Source: Aplectana chamaeleonis
Lineage: Eukaryota; Nematoda; Chromadorea; Rhabditida; Cosmocercidae
Direction of reading: 5' to 3'
DNA: 64,000 nucleotides
NCBI GenBank assembly: GCA_029168955.1
Contig: JAPDOI010001874.1
Location: forward strand, 45,001-109,000
Below the pieces are notes generated by a model. That model made no database searches, was not told the DNA's origin, and saw only the letters and a program-made list of their open reading frames with translations. Each line of letters opens with the position of its first letter. Positions within the stretch are counted from its first letter, which is position 1. Both the position numbers and the translations under genes were made by a program. Below are positions 34,781 through 45,851 of the stretch, piece by piece.

Positions 34781-37480
34781 CTACAGATTGTATTTTTTTG
34801 CTTTCTCCAACACTTCTTGCGGTTTTGGGTTTACCATCATCCGTAATACCATGGTCTGGATGTGACTTTTTAATTCAAGACCATATTGGTCGACATTTTG
34901 AAATCGCTGTGCAATAATGCCTAGTATTTCTTCGTTTCTAATGGTTCAACATGTGATTCTTATCCGAAATTTCACTTTGACTTTGAAAGGAGAGTGGGGG
35001 AAAATGAAAAAAAAACACGTCACTTTCCGAGTTCTTGGTTCCGCATGCACTTCTCTTACTCTAGAGAACACTACTCCATTCGGATGGATACTAGAGTGAT
35101 TGAGGGTAATTAAACGCTCCTAATAGAGAGAAGGGCATGTGATCTGGCCTTTCCATAGGAAACAATACCCGGAGCGAGAGTTTAAAAAAGTAGCGGTGTC
35201 TTTCAAACTTTTTTCCGCTGGCAACACTACAGCGGTAAAGTGAGCGGTATGCACTAGAAAAGCAAATATAACCTCCAACAGATGGAAGAGACAATGCACT
35301 TCACTGATTTACGGATCAATTCATCCTAACAGCTGTAATAAACACGACAGAATGACGATTAGCGATTGCTCTCGATATCATTCTCACGAGACAGTGCCAG
35401 GCCAAACACCATTTTCAAACTTTCGGACGGAAAATACACTCTCAGGTGTTGATTACAAGAGAATGGCTGGAAGAACTCTAAGAAACTGAACTCTGATCGA
35501 GACAAATCAGTCTGCAAAAATGAAATAGCGATAATAAATGAGCAAAAATTTCAAGCAAATGAAGAGAAAAAGACGACGGGAGAAAAATCTTCCTTTAGAG
35601 TTGAGGTTTGTTATTGCTGCACAGTAAGTGACACTAAGCGCATGAGCCAGAGATCTAGCACTTGATATCTAATACCAAGGCTAATTACGACGGTAAAAGG
35701 CCGCGGTCAGTAGATACGTTTTGGTCGCACAGGTACAAACGGCTTATCTCAACTCGACTTTACCTTCGGGAAAGAGGTTAGTTACTCCATGGGACAAGGA
35801 CACCATGACTGCAAACCATTAAAAGGCTGTCGTCTAGACCGAGGGACAACACTTCCTAAACTCACTAATTACTCTTAAGATTTGGACAAGGGAAGTGAAT
35901 ATTTACACATTTTCGCTAAGGAGCAGTTTACAGGCTCGCATGTTTGAGACAACAATATAAATACTCTTGATGCCCTACTATGATTCGAACGCCGTCAAGA
36001 GCCCAAAACTAGTAAGGATGGCCCTCCTAGAGCAATTCTAAGTCGCCAGCCTGTTAATTCAAACACCCACAGAAAAGAAAGGAAATCGGAACCTCAGAAA
36101 ACAGCCGATGATCTCGGCTGTTTCCTCAAAATCCGCTTTGCATTTTGTTATTTGAATGGATGGGAATTAATATGCTGGCGACTCAGGCTTTCAAGATAGA
36201 ATCGTCATAGCTCGTTTTCGGCACTTTCAACGGAGTTGGCGTCATGATAAGAGCCGTTACGGTCTATTTACGTTGCCCTCGGGGAGACACATATGACTTG
36301 TTTCCAGCCGATGCTCAGTATGCCATTGCGGATCAGAGCCAGCACGTCGCGGCTGTCACAATCCCAAATGGACCGATTCCGGAGGCAGGAAGCCGTGCGT
36401 TAGCCTGAACAGCGTTTCATCGCTCGGAATTTCCGAAGAAAAAATCGGAAAAGGAGCGGAAGCCAGACGGACGGTCTCGTGTCAGTAAAAAACTCTGTAC
36501 CGGCCAGAACGGACGATTTTTTTCAAGTTTCCGACGAAGTGCTGAATACAAATCTCGAACATGGGCTACCCCGAAAAGATGACCAGCGGCAAGACGTGGG
36601 CATTTCTAACAGCTTTCTCCTGGAAACTGTTTTCTTTCACTAAATTTTCGATACTTCCAGACAATTATCGGCATTTTAGGGTGGTGGCCATCGTGTATCA
36701 ACAGCCCTGAGGAGGCAGGAGAAACGGGGAGGAGCGAGATTCCTGATTGGACGCAACATCCGGCGGCCGGGGCTAGCCCGTGTTGCGTCCAATCAGGAAC
36801 CTCACTCCTTCCCCGTTTCTCCCGCCTCCTCAGGGGTGTTGATACACGATGGCCACCACCCGCATTTTACGGAAAAAGCGATGATTTCATGACAAGGCAA
36901 AAATATTGAGACAAGGTAAAAACTCCGAGTTTAACCCAAAATGAGACTAGGCCAACAGATCGACTTAAATTGGCGTAATGACAAGAACTTGGGCGAGAAT
37001 ACAAGATTTTGAGCTGGCAGAGAAATTAATGTTTTGCTATCAAGAAGTCAGTCCACACCAGATGATATCGAGGAAATCTTCAAAAAGGTTCAGAAATGTT
37101 CCGAGCGACCACAAGACAGACCGCGGAAGAGTCAAAGACAAAGAGTACACTGCGATCACCCTTTCATACCCACGAACGCATTCGCCATCAGCTCGACGGG
37201 AAAACCATTCCCGATAAGAGTGCACCTTCTCTGGGGGGCGTGTCTACACACATGCACTTGCCAATAGACCTGAACATCTGATACTGCAAATAATATCTCA
37301 AGACCAGTAGGATCCATTCCCACTAATGTACCATGCGGTTTACCCAATTGGAAGATCCGGCTTTTTTCACATCATATAAGGAATTTCAGCACTTACAGGA
37401 AAAGTGCTCAAGCCCAAAATTGAACAACTCGTCCAACAAAAATGTTGAGTCGTTCACTACGCATTTGGGCCAGCGCGTCG
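34781..37480 (-). CDS. Unidentified multi-exon gene
   Basis: Best exons in transcript order: about 37480 to 37397 (ends FGLEHFS at a CCTGTAAGT donor), 37170..37283 (QVYWQVHVCRHAPQRRCTLI), 35764..35808 (MVSLSHGVTNLFPE, acceptor TTTGCAG, donor GAAGGTAAAG), 35388..35511 (acceptor TTTTTGCAG; FLEFFQPFSCN, HLRVYFPSESLKM; donor CTCGTGAGAAT) and 34781..34920 (QRFQNVDQYGLELKSHIQTM, QEVLEKAKKYNL, stop TAG). Weaker candidates are 36281..36341 (DVLALIRNGILSIGWKQ) and a short exon near 35670 (VLDLWLMRL). Phases agree between 37397 and 37170 and between 35388 and 34781; the middle joins are unproven. I do not recognise the family. Its helical, leucine-rich style would suit a large scaffold-type protein. 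It lies upstream of, and in the same direction as, the Smaug homologue. The 5' end is not found. Confidence 0.45.
36677..36866. mobile_element. 190-bp near-perfect hairpin element
   Basis: GGGTGGTGGCCATCGTGTAT is mirrored by ATACACGATGGCCACCACCC. Arms continue through CCTCCTCAGG and GAGAAACGGGG to TTGCGTCCAATCAGGAA with few mismatches, leaving a loop of about 15 bases. TA precedes the left tip. It would lie in an intron of the unidentified gene. Confidence 0.85.
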
Positions 37481-37936
37481 AGGCTCTTTATGTTTTCTAG
37501 AAGCCTCGCGATAATTCTGAAAACCTAGACAATCAGAAACGTGTCCCACTTTTTGCACATCTTTCAGTGAAGAATAGTAACAAAGGCTGCAACGTCTCAA
37601 CACCTAATGTAGTTCATTACTACTGAAAAAGGCGATTCTGTGGTTGCGTGTTTCCACTAAGCTTTCCACTAACAATAAGCATACTGGCGACACAGTTGTA
37701 TTTTTTTCCTGAATTTTGAAGAAAAAACATCGGGAAAGTTGAAAAACGGGGTTTCCCCCCACAAAAACATTAACAAAACACCTACAGTCTTTACTATGGA
37801 TACACGCAAGAATAACGAGAAAGAATGAATTTTTTTGGTACCTATTTTTTGTGTAATATTCATTTTTTTCATGTTATTCCTCTGTGTATCTGTGATAGAC
37901 TTTAGGTGTACTGATGTGCGGTGACGGCGGTCGTTG

Positions 37937-38125
37937 TCGTTCTCTGGGCCGAATTCCGGTCTGCATCCGCGGACTACGGCTATTGCATCATGTGACACGT
38001 GAGAATCATGCTGGGACCACTTGGTCCTGGCACGATTCACCTTTCTCCCAGCACGCTTCTCATGTGTCGCATTAAGCAACAGCCGTAGTCCGCAATCGCG
38101 AACCAGAATTCGGCCCAGAGAACGA
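37937..38125. mobile_element. Foldback with TCGTTCTCTGGGCCGAATTC tips
   Basis: Left TCGTTCTCTGGGCCGAATTC is mirrored by GAATTCGGCCCAGAGAACGA. Inner arms GACTACGGCTATTGC and GCAACAGCCGTAGTC flank a centre with CCACTTGGTCCTGGCACGAT. Related central pieces (GGTCCCANCACGATNNTCAT) occur near 6810 and 44960. Confidence 0.8.
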
Positions 38126-38214
38126 TAGTACCGTCTCTCAACGTCCCCGGTGTTTTTTAGGAATCGGGAAAAATGACAACTCTGTCGTCGATCATGGCCC
38201 AACCTACACTATGC

Positions 38215-38684
38215 TTAAAGGCAGCATACACGCTCGTAAAAGTGATTGAGATAACTAGGGAAATAGAATGGTATGGCGCAGATTACAACGCCTACACATT
38301 TTGAAGTGTCAAAAAACGACCCACAATGCCGCTACATGAGTTAGAAGTTGGCCCCGCCTTGTATTTTCACGCCCCCTGCATTTGCCCTTTTCCAGCAACG
38401 CAAGGTTGCTGGTTCATAATCACCGTTTCTACTGTTGGAAGATTGCCTAACAAGTGAACCACACACGTCACTGACGGCGAAGATGGCCCAGAAACCCTGC
38501 GTTGGAGAAAAAGGTCAAATACAGGGGGCGTGAAAACACAGGGCGGGGCCAACTTCTAACTCATGTAGCGGCATTGCGAGTCATTTTTGACACTTCAAAA
38601 CGAGTAGGCATTATGTTGTAAGCCATACGGTTCGATTCACATTGTTATCCCAACCACGTTTACGAGCGTGTATGCTGCCTTTAA
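38215..38684. mobile_element. MITE family B, 470-bp copy with unoccupied inner site
   Basis: TTAAAGGCAGCATACACGCT to GCGTGTATGCTGCCTTTAA. Arms pair further inward through GGCGGGGCCAACTTCTAACT and CAGGGGGCGTGAAAA. At 38562 the sequence CTCATGTAGCGGCATT is the site that is occupied by another MITE in the copy at 56286..56976. Confidence 0.9.
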
Positions 38685-38858
38685 TGGAATTACGCCACCG
38701 CCTTTTTCCGTTGCCGAGGACTGAATCATTGAAACTTAAATTATCAGTCTTCCAATCGCGCGAAAACTCGAATATACCGCTTTTAAACCATAGGGACCAT
38801 TCCTCTATCATCTGATTCGGAGATAAATTTACTGTTTCTTCGCGCGCTTGTGCGTTTC

Positions 38859-39509
38859 ACAAGACGTTGAAGCTAGAACTTTTTTCGGGCGTCACCGTCT
38901 ACAGTTACAGACAATCGTGGCGGAACCGCTTCGCTATCAATTGGCAGCAAGCCAAGAAAGTGAAGCGAATGCTGCAGAAAATGACTTGCGACAGCGAATA
39001 CGGGTGTTTGGGCCCCTTTTTTGTTTGTCAGCAGTTTACTACTTAATCAGATTTCGATAAATCGAATAGACAATAAGTACAAGGCTGCAATATGGACCAA
39101 AACAGGTTAGTGAGCGGAAAGTACACATGCTCAAAAGAATGTACCCTTATTTAGCAGAAAAAGTGATAACAAACATGTGCTCAGCGTCGAAGAATTCTTT
39201 TCTGAGTGAATTTCCGGTTAATTTAGGGTCACAGGCGTTAGCATCCTTATGCATCTACACACAATTGCCCGTAAATCAGTGTAAGAAACTCGAATTCATG
39301 TTAGGTACCTGCCAAGGGAAGTTTTAGGCAAGCTGTGTCATTCTCAATCAACAGAACAGGTCTGCAAGAACCCTGCCTTTGCTTTCGCGCCGGTTCGCTC
39401 CTCTTTGCTGTGCCTTGGCTTGCTGCCAGTGGATTTTGGGTGGTCCCGGAACGATTGTCTGTAATGGTAGACGGTGACGCCTGAAAAAGTCCCAGCTTCA
39501 ACGTCTTGT
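38859..39509. mobile_element. 651-bp inverted-repeat element (ACAAGACGTTGAAGC ends)
   Basis: ACAAGACGTTGAAGC at the left is mirrored by GCTTCAACGTCTTGT at the right. The arms pair for about 120 bp through GGCGTCACCGTCTAC, TTACAGACAATCG and GGCAGCAAGCCAAG. Short frames inside belong to the arms. It abuts a truncated family L repeat at 38815..38855. Confidence 0.85.
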
Positions 39510-40532
39510 CATGGCATGGTACTTAAAAGCGGAATTTTGATGGAAGCCGAAAATCATTATACGTGAAACTCACTACGACACGTTCGCTCGCGCTCAACTG
39601 GCCGTAGTCGCATTGCAATGTGCTGCGCGCTTATTGATCGCCTACAGTTATGCCATGTCTCATAAATTAGATAATACATCCAAACTTATGGCACCAGATG
39701 AATGACAGAGAAATGTTTTGTACTGAGATGTGCTTCAAAAACTCTCACACACACACACGAATGTAGATAAAGCCTAGTACAGGACACAGCAGATGTTGCA
39801 GTGTGTTAGCACACCCTGCTAGAAAACTATGGATATGGGCGTGGGTGTATTCAAAAAAACTAACATGTTTGAGCTGGGTCCCGCGACGAAGCGTTGCACT
39901 TTCCCGCCGAGTATCATTACGAAATCACTGTGGTCGCACTTCCTGGGCCGAATTCGTCCTATTGCAAATGGGGATGTGGACTGATACCCTTGCCCGACTT
40001 AACGGCGATAAGATTCAATGATGAATGTGACCCCCCGATGGTCCGATGACGAGCAAAGGCGATTTCAGCTATTTTGAATTTAGGAGGGATTTGTGACTTA
40101 CTACATGTGCTGATCCTCTAGTAACATAATTTGCAGCCGGCAAATTCCATCCTATATAGTACCTTCCTCTCCTGATATCACAATTCTGGTTATACAAAGG
40201 GGGTTTGATGAGCGGCGATTGTGGAGCAATCACACATAATGGGTGGGAGAGTGTGGTCGAAGAACATTTTTGAACCCATGTCAAAATTTTACCCTTGATT
40301 TTCACAATTTTACCCTTGATTGATGAGATTTTCACAAAACCCATCTTAAGAATTATCCAGTTTTCTAGTGTGTGGACACAGAGCACTTAGGTTGTTGACA
40401 CACCAAAGTGGACGGAATCGGTGCGAATGTGTCCTGTCATCAACCCGAAAGGTCCAGGTATTGACATCGCATCGACTGAATCGTGGCGAACGCTGTGACA
40501 TAGCTAGAGCCTCTAAACTATAGTTGTGAACG
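39510..40532. other. No supported gene
   Basis: Contains a CA microsatellite (about 39745-39760) and short unrecognised frames. A minus frame at 40069..40386 has no supporting splice sites. Confidence 0.45.
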
Positions 40533-40925
40533 AACGAATTTTTTTTCGTTCGTTCGAAGTTGAGCGAATTTTTCTCCAATTTCGCTTGACCGCAATTTCG
40601 TCGAACGATTTTTTTCGAAATCCGTTCGTTCGACCTCCGAAATTTCGAGAGATTTTCGAAATCCCTTTGTTCGAAATTTTTTGGAACAAAATTCGTAAAA
40701 AAAGCGAATTTCGAAAATAAAGCAAAATTTCGTCCGATTTTCGTGAAAAAAATTGATTAGTTTCGAAATTTGTTCGGTCGAACTCCAAAACTTCTCAAGT
40801 TTTTCAAAATTCGTTCGTTCGCATTTCTTTTTTGAACAGGATTTTTTTCATTTTTCGTTCGTTGGAGAATGTTTCAAGCGAAAAATTTTCAAGTTTAGTT
40901 CGTTCGAGATTTTTTTCGAAATTGT
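40533..40925. repeat. Array of GAACGAACGAATTTTTTTCG-like degenerate repeats
   Basis: Motifs TTCGTTCGAA, GAAATTTCG and TTTTTTTCGAAAT alternate for about 390 bp in both orientations. Frames read through it are low complexity. Same architecture as the arrays at 42147, 47431, 49975 and 51760. Confidence 0.7.
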
Positions 40926-40947
40926 ACAACTATACTCTAAACGTATA

Positions 40948-41226
40948 CTGTGCTTATCTGGGCCAAATTCCGGTCCGCATTTGCGTCTCGACACGCTTCG
41001 TAGCCGCACGCGCTCGAGTCAGTCGGGTTTCCAGCGCCAAAGCCGACTCGATGTGGCTTTTTTATACAATTTTCTTCAATTTTCCTTAGTTTCCAGCTTC
41101 CAAAACCCACCTAGAGTCAGCAGATCGGCGGCTGCGGCGCTGGAAGCTCTTCTGACTCGGGCGCGTGCGGCCGCAAAGCGTGTCGAGACGCAATTGCGGA
41201 CCGGAATTTGGCCCAGATAAGCACAG
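40948..41226. mobile_element. MITE family F with TA duplication
   Basis: CTGTGCTTATCTGGGCCAAA to TTTGGCCCAGATAAGCACAG, exactly flanked by TA on each side (40946 and 41227). It matches 31134..31413 along its length, including the AT-rich centre TTTTATACAATTTTCTTCAA. Confidence 0.9.
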
Positions 41227-41257
41227 TAATTGCTCGCATCACAACTGCGGGCACGCA

Positions 41258-41806
41258 TTAAAGGCAGTGGTCGCGCACAAACAAGCTCGTCTTCTTTTCC
41301 TTTCTAAACCCTGTCCTGGGTTTAGAGTAGTAGCATGTATAAGAAAAAATCGCGAAAAAAAAACCGCTGCTTCGAGCCAAATTTGAAGCCTCAGCTTTCT
41401 TCTCTTTTGATAGTGGACGAGCATACCCCACATCACCGGCATCGATGATCTCTAATATCAAAAACATCAGCTGGCTTGAAATCGATTTTCAATCAATGAA
41501 CCTCCGGATTTATGTACACATCTAGTCAAAAGTAATGATTGAAGTGCTTGCTTTCATTGTTCAACTGTTTTATTAGGTAAATTTGCATTTATTTCTTCCT
41601 CTGAGTGTCGATGATTTTCGACTGCTTGGAATGAGACTGTGATCATTCTGTGCACGTGTGCACGAACTGGAAATTTAGGGTCTTAATAACTCTAATTCTA
41701 GCCCTTTCTTCACCGCGCTACCTTCATAGTTTTTGATCTGTTATATATCTAAGCTGATTTTTGTAGTTTTTCGATGAAGTTTTTCATCGTGACCACTGCC
41801 TTTAAT
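41258..41806. mobile_element. MITE family A, inverted copy
   Basis: ATTAAAGGCAGTGGTCGCG to CGTGACCACTGCCTTTAAT, 549 bp. In reverse orientation it matches 9762..10317, for example AATCGCGAAAAAAAAAC and CTTTTGATAGTGGACGAGCA. It lies 30 bp beyond a family F element. Confidence 0.9.
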
Positions 41807-42146
41807 CTCTTATTTTCCGTAACACGTGCTTCGATTTGGAGCACATTAGGTGGAACTGTTCTTCCTGTAGCACGCCCCTCACAGTGCTCGAAAAAGTCTG
41901 GTCCCTGAGTTGAACGGCTATTCGAAACGCATCGAATGCGGCGATGACGTGAGTCAAGGCGTGCGCGACAGAGTATGGAATGCTTCTACTAAAAAAAGTA
42001 CATGAATTTTTGCTAGTATTGGAAGGCCTGATGTCGAAGACAAATGTTTTCCCAACAGCAAAAATGTGTTTTTCATTAACAGGTCTCATCCGTATTCACT
42101 GTAGTCTGATGCATGGACGAGGCGGCTGGCCGCGTGGTGTACAAAC

Positions 42147-42445
42147 CAGGGATGAGCGGAATAAAAATATGAATATTCAGAAATCGGGTTTCGGAACAGA
42201 AATTTTTTCCTCGGGTTTCGAAAATCGGGCGCGAAACGCCCGAAAATGCGCGGAAATGAGGTTTTCGGAACGCGAAACGCGAAATACTTCAAAAATCATC
42301 TGATGCTTTCTCCCGCCCCAGATGGCCCGATATTTTCGCAATCCGCAGTGTTTTCTGCGGTTTTCGGAATGCGAAACGCGGAATGTCAAAAAAGCGCGAA
42401 ACTGCGGGTTTCGGAACGCAGAACGCGGAACTCCGCTCATCCCTG
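42147..42445. mobile_element. 299-bp non-autonomous hAT-type element, perfect 8-bp target duplication
   Basis: CAGGGATGAGCGGA and its exact complement TCCGCTCATCCCTG form the tips. GTACAAAC is present on both sides (42139..42146 and 42446..42453). The interior is an array of degenerate short motifs (TTCGGAACGCGAAACGCG and variants). No coding capacity. Confidence 0.95.
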
Positions 42446-42453
42446 GTACAAAC

Positions 42454-44309
42454 CGATAACGGTCAAAATCTACAGATATGCCCCCGTTCTACAGTACCCC
42501 TGTTCTCTGCGAGACCGACATGAATTATGAATTAACGGTAAATTGAGAATGATATGAAGCCATGGTCGCGTGTGCGCCACCAATCTATGTTGGTTCCGCA
42601 AAGAGCAGGGGTACTGTAGATCGGTAGCAGGCCCGCCGACTTTGACCGTTACGGGCTTGTATGTGCTACACAGGCCAATAGGGTTTCGATCGTGCGCGCT
42701 AAGGTCTACAGTCGCAGCCCGTCCATCCATCAGATTAAAATTATTACGTGAACTCTACCCAGAGCCGCTGATGTTATCAAAATTATATGGCCCCTTCGAC
42801 TAACAACCGAGATGGAGGGGAATCCAGTTTTTTTTGTGGTTATTTCGTTATAAATCATTGAAGGGTTGAAATTAAACCAGATCCTCACTCCTAGAAATTC
42901 GAAAAAAAAGTTTTGTACGAAAAATGTGAGCGTCAATATCAAGCAAATTTTGACGACTGTTTTTTGCGTAGATCTCCAACGGAAACGAATTCTGCTGACA
43001 CAAAAACGTAATTTAGGCCATCACTTATGGGGAATCGGTCGGCGTTGTCAGACTTGTGAAAATTATGCCTAATCGAAATTGACATTTCAAAATTTTTTCG
43101 GATGATCATTTCTGTAGATTACGAAGAATAATCCTCCGAAAAATCGAAAAACACACAATTTGATGGGGTAAAAATTTCACTTTCAAATTTCAATTTCATT
43201 AAATGGTTAAATATCAACGCTAAAAAAACGTAAAAAATTGCTTAACTTTGGAGGCATGCAAAATCTTGTCCGAAAGCTCCAGAATCCATAAGGGTTCTGG
43301 AGATCCATAAGGGAGAAACCGCGAAAAAGGTTTTGTGTTCCGACCCATCTCGATTTATAGGCAAACGACCTATGATGAAAGGGTATTGTCTAAGGACTTG
43401 ATTGGGTGTAGCAGCCAAAAGCTAATAAGTTTTTCACCATTCAAGTAATGAAAGCACTTATTGACAATAATGACATCAAAAATCCATTATGTGAGTAGGG
43501 AAAGAGCCTATGTGGATGTATTATTTGCAGAATGATGCAGTTTCACGTTCGACTAGGGTCGATGCAGGACACAAATGGAAGTCTCATGTTGGCACAAAGG
43601 GATGAAGTGCATTCATAGACATATACCTCAAACGGATTGCATGTGGATATCAACTGTCATGGAATAATACACTGTCAGAATAGCAAATATGTGTACAACG
43701 AGACCGAGACAGGTGAACAAGCCGCGGGAAGAGGACCCGTCCGACAACCAGGAGCAGCAGCAGGTGGGGAGAACGGCAGAGGAGAGTTTGAACGAGTGGG
43801 GGAAGAGGTCAAAGAAAAAATCATGGGGATTAGATCGATGGAGATTCATTCATTAGTGCAAAAGTACACTAATAACTCACCCGGCTGGTCTGAACGTGGC
43901 TGGCAGCGTCGCTACTACGTACAAAGTAGCCAATAACTGTGACGGCTCACTGTGGTCATGTTGCCATGACGGGTTGGGTCTGATGCGGATGCATTTTTCA
44001 TTAACGACAGAGTGGTAAAACCCTCTCGTCTTCGTCTGTTTCCGTCCGGAACATTATCAGAAAGGCACTATTCAACTTTTAGGGCTGCAGAAGTCGGAAT
44101 TCTGATCGCCCAAATTTTATCCAGAGGGACTCTTTGAGGTGTTGAACATGATGATGAAGTCCAATTTCAGAATCTGAAATAATTACGGTAGGCTACTGTA
44201 CCTAAACTGTAGCAGATGGAGGTTGAGGAATCGGTTGAAATCTTGAACAGGGAGGTCCTTCGAAATGCTAACATTGACCTACCTACCGTAAACCTTCTGT
44301 AATCTTTCA
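42454..44309. other. No supported gene
   Basis: Contains a loose inverted repeat around 42470-42640 (GGTACTGTAGATCGG against TCTACAGTACCCC) and AT-rich sequence. A glutamine- and charge-rich frame near 43700-43860 follows GACCGAGACAG; it could be an exon but has no partner. Confidence 0.4.
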
Positions 44310-44746
44310 TTGAAAGCACAGTCCAACCTCAGGGGTGAAATCTGATATTATAGTCCGCTCACCTTGAATAGGAACCCTACCAAGCGCGAGATCTCATTTC
44401 GCTCAAATAAGTGAGAAACGACAGGGAAAATGTCGGCCCCGCCCACAATACCACAAAAGCCTAACTGCGCACACCGCCCCGGAAAGGGAACCAAGTTCTC
44501 TGCTATTGTAGATTTTGCATTTGAGCATACACCACACAAACCAATTTTTGTGTCTGCATAGAGTTTGGTTCCTTATTCGAGGAAAAACGCTTGATTGTGA
44601 TTTTAGGGTATGGGGGCGGGGCCGACTTTTTCCCTGTACTTTCTCACTTATTTGATTGAATTGAGATCTCGCGCTTGGCAGAGTTGCTATACACGGTGGG
44701 CGGATCATAATAAAAAATTTTACCACTAAGGTTGGACTGTGCCTTT
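44310..44746. mobile_element. MITE family I (AAAGCACAGTCCAACCTCA)
   Basis: AAAGCACAGTCCAACCTCAG to GTTGGACTGTGCCTTT. The inner right end TTGAATTGAGATCTCGCGCT is shared with the copies at 55916 and 59794. The GTATGGGGGCGGGGCCGACTT block recurs in the 55916 copy. Confidence 0.8.
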
Positions 44747-45621
44747 GAGCCGAAAAACGGACTTCATTCTCGTTTCCAGCACCAAAAATACAAATATGAA
44801 GTCTAGTTTCAGATTTTCAGACAGAGTTAAGACGAATTTTTTGACTTCTTAAGTCCGAAAAGTGGAATAATGTCGGCGCTTGAGTGGAGCGGTCAGAAAT
44901 ATGGATACTGTCCTTATCGAAACGCTATGCCGATAGGTTAGTCGTGCCGAGAACACATGGTCCCAGCACGATAATCATCGTGTTGCGCGCTGCAAAAGCA
45001 GTTGTATGCGAATTTCGCTCCAACAACGAAAATGCTTGTTTTTGCTGTTTCATGATAGTGGTTTTAAGAATTCTGGTGCACCACAGATTAGGCGTAGTGG
45101 TGGGAATTCCATGTTTCGGGGCCACTCCAGAAGATTTTTTGCTCAGAAAATTATAGGTTCTATGAGGCCTTTTCGCTTTACTTCGTGGACTCGCCTGCGC
45201 CAAAATATCAAAAAATTAGACATGGGTTTCGCGAGCACGTTAAGGGCAGCATACATGCCGGCAAAAGTGCTTGAGACCCAAACGCTTATGTCGGCGGAAG
45301 GGTGAAAGGTAGCCAACGCAAACGTTTTCAAGCAATCAGTTTGAGGGTTCACGTTTTGATGGGTGGAGTTTGACCGAAAACCCCGGCATTCGAACGGCTT
45401 CGCAGGCTCAAATCTATCCCTATGAGCCACAAGGTATTAAGAAAACTTGTAACTGAACACTTCGAGAACGAGCGTGGCGAGCGCTAATCCTTCCCGGAGC
45501 AGTTTCCTTGTCTCTCCAAAATTGCGGGCTATACTTGTATCCGCTTTTCATTACATTACCTGATTGAAAACTGGTAGTTTTCCCTTGTTCTCGCTGTATG
45601 CTTTTTTGCTGATCTCGTTTA

Positions 45622-45849
45622 CAGGCCATAAAACGGCCAATCTCTCACCGTCGACTGCGTCCCACGCGCTGCGCGACCGCACGCGCGTCGGAAGCGAACG
45701 AGTTTTGGCCGCCGCGCGGCTGCCGAAACGTCGTGCGGCGGCCAAAACTCGTCGCGCGGCGGCCAAAACTCGTTCGCTTCCGACGCGCGTGCGGTCGCGC
45801 AGCGCGTGGTACGCAGTCGACGGTGAGACATTGGCCGTTTTATGGCCTG
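45622..45849. mobile_element. 228-bp GC-rich foldback MITE (CAGGCCATAAAACGGCCAAT), TA duplication
   Basis: CAGGCCATAAAACGGCCAAT to ATTGGCCGTTTTATGGCCTG, flanked by TA at 45620 and 45850. Arms pair through CACCGTCGACTGCGT and CGACCGCACGCGCGTCGGAA. The centre holds copies of CGGCGGCCAAAACTCGT. Same family as the innermost element at 56637..56857. Confidence 0.95.
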
Positions 45850-45851
45850 TA

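Noticed and set aside
35940..36060. Possible tRNA on the minus strand (GTTCGAATCAT)
   Set aside because: The T-arm stem does not pair and no acceptor stem or anticodon arm can be formed.
43637..43936. Charged, glutamine-rich plus frame
   Set aside because: Low-complexity composition, two alternative open frames, no neighbouring exon.
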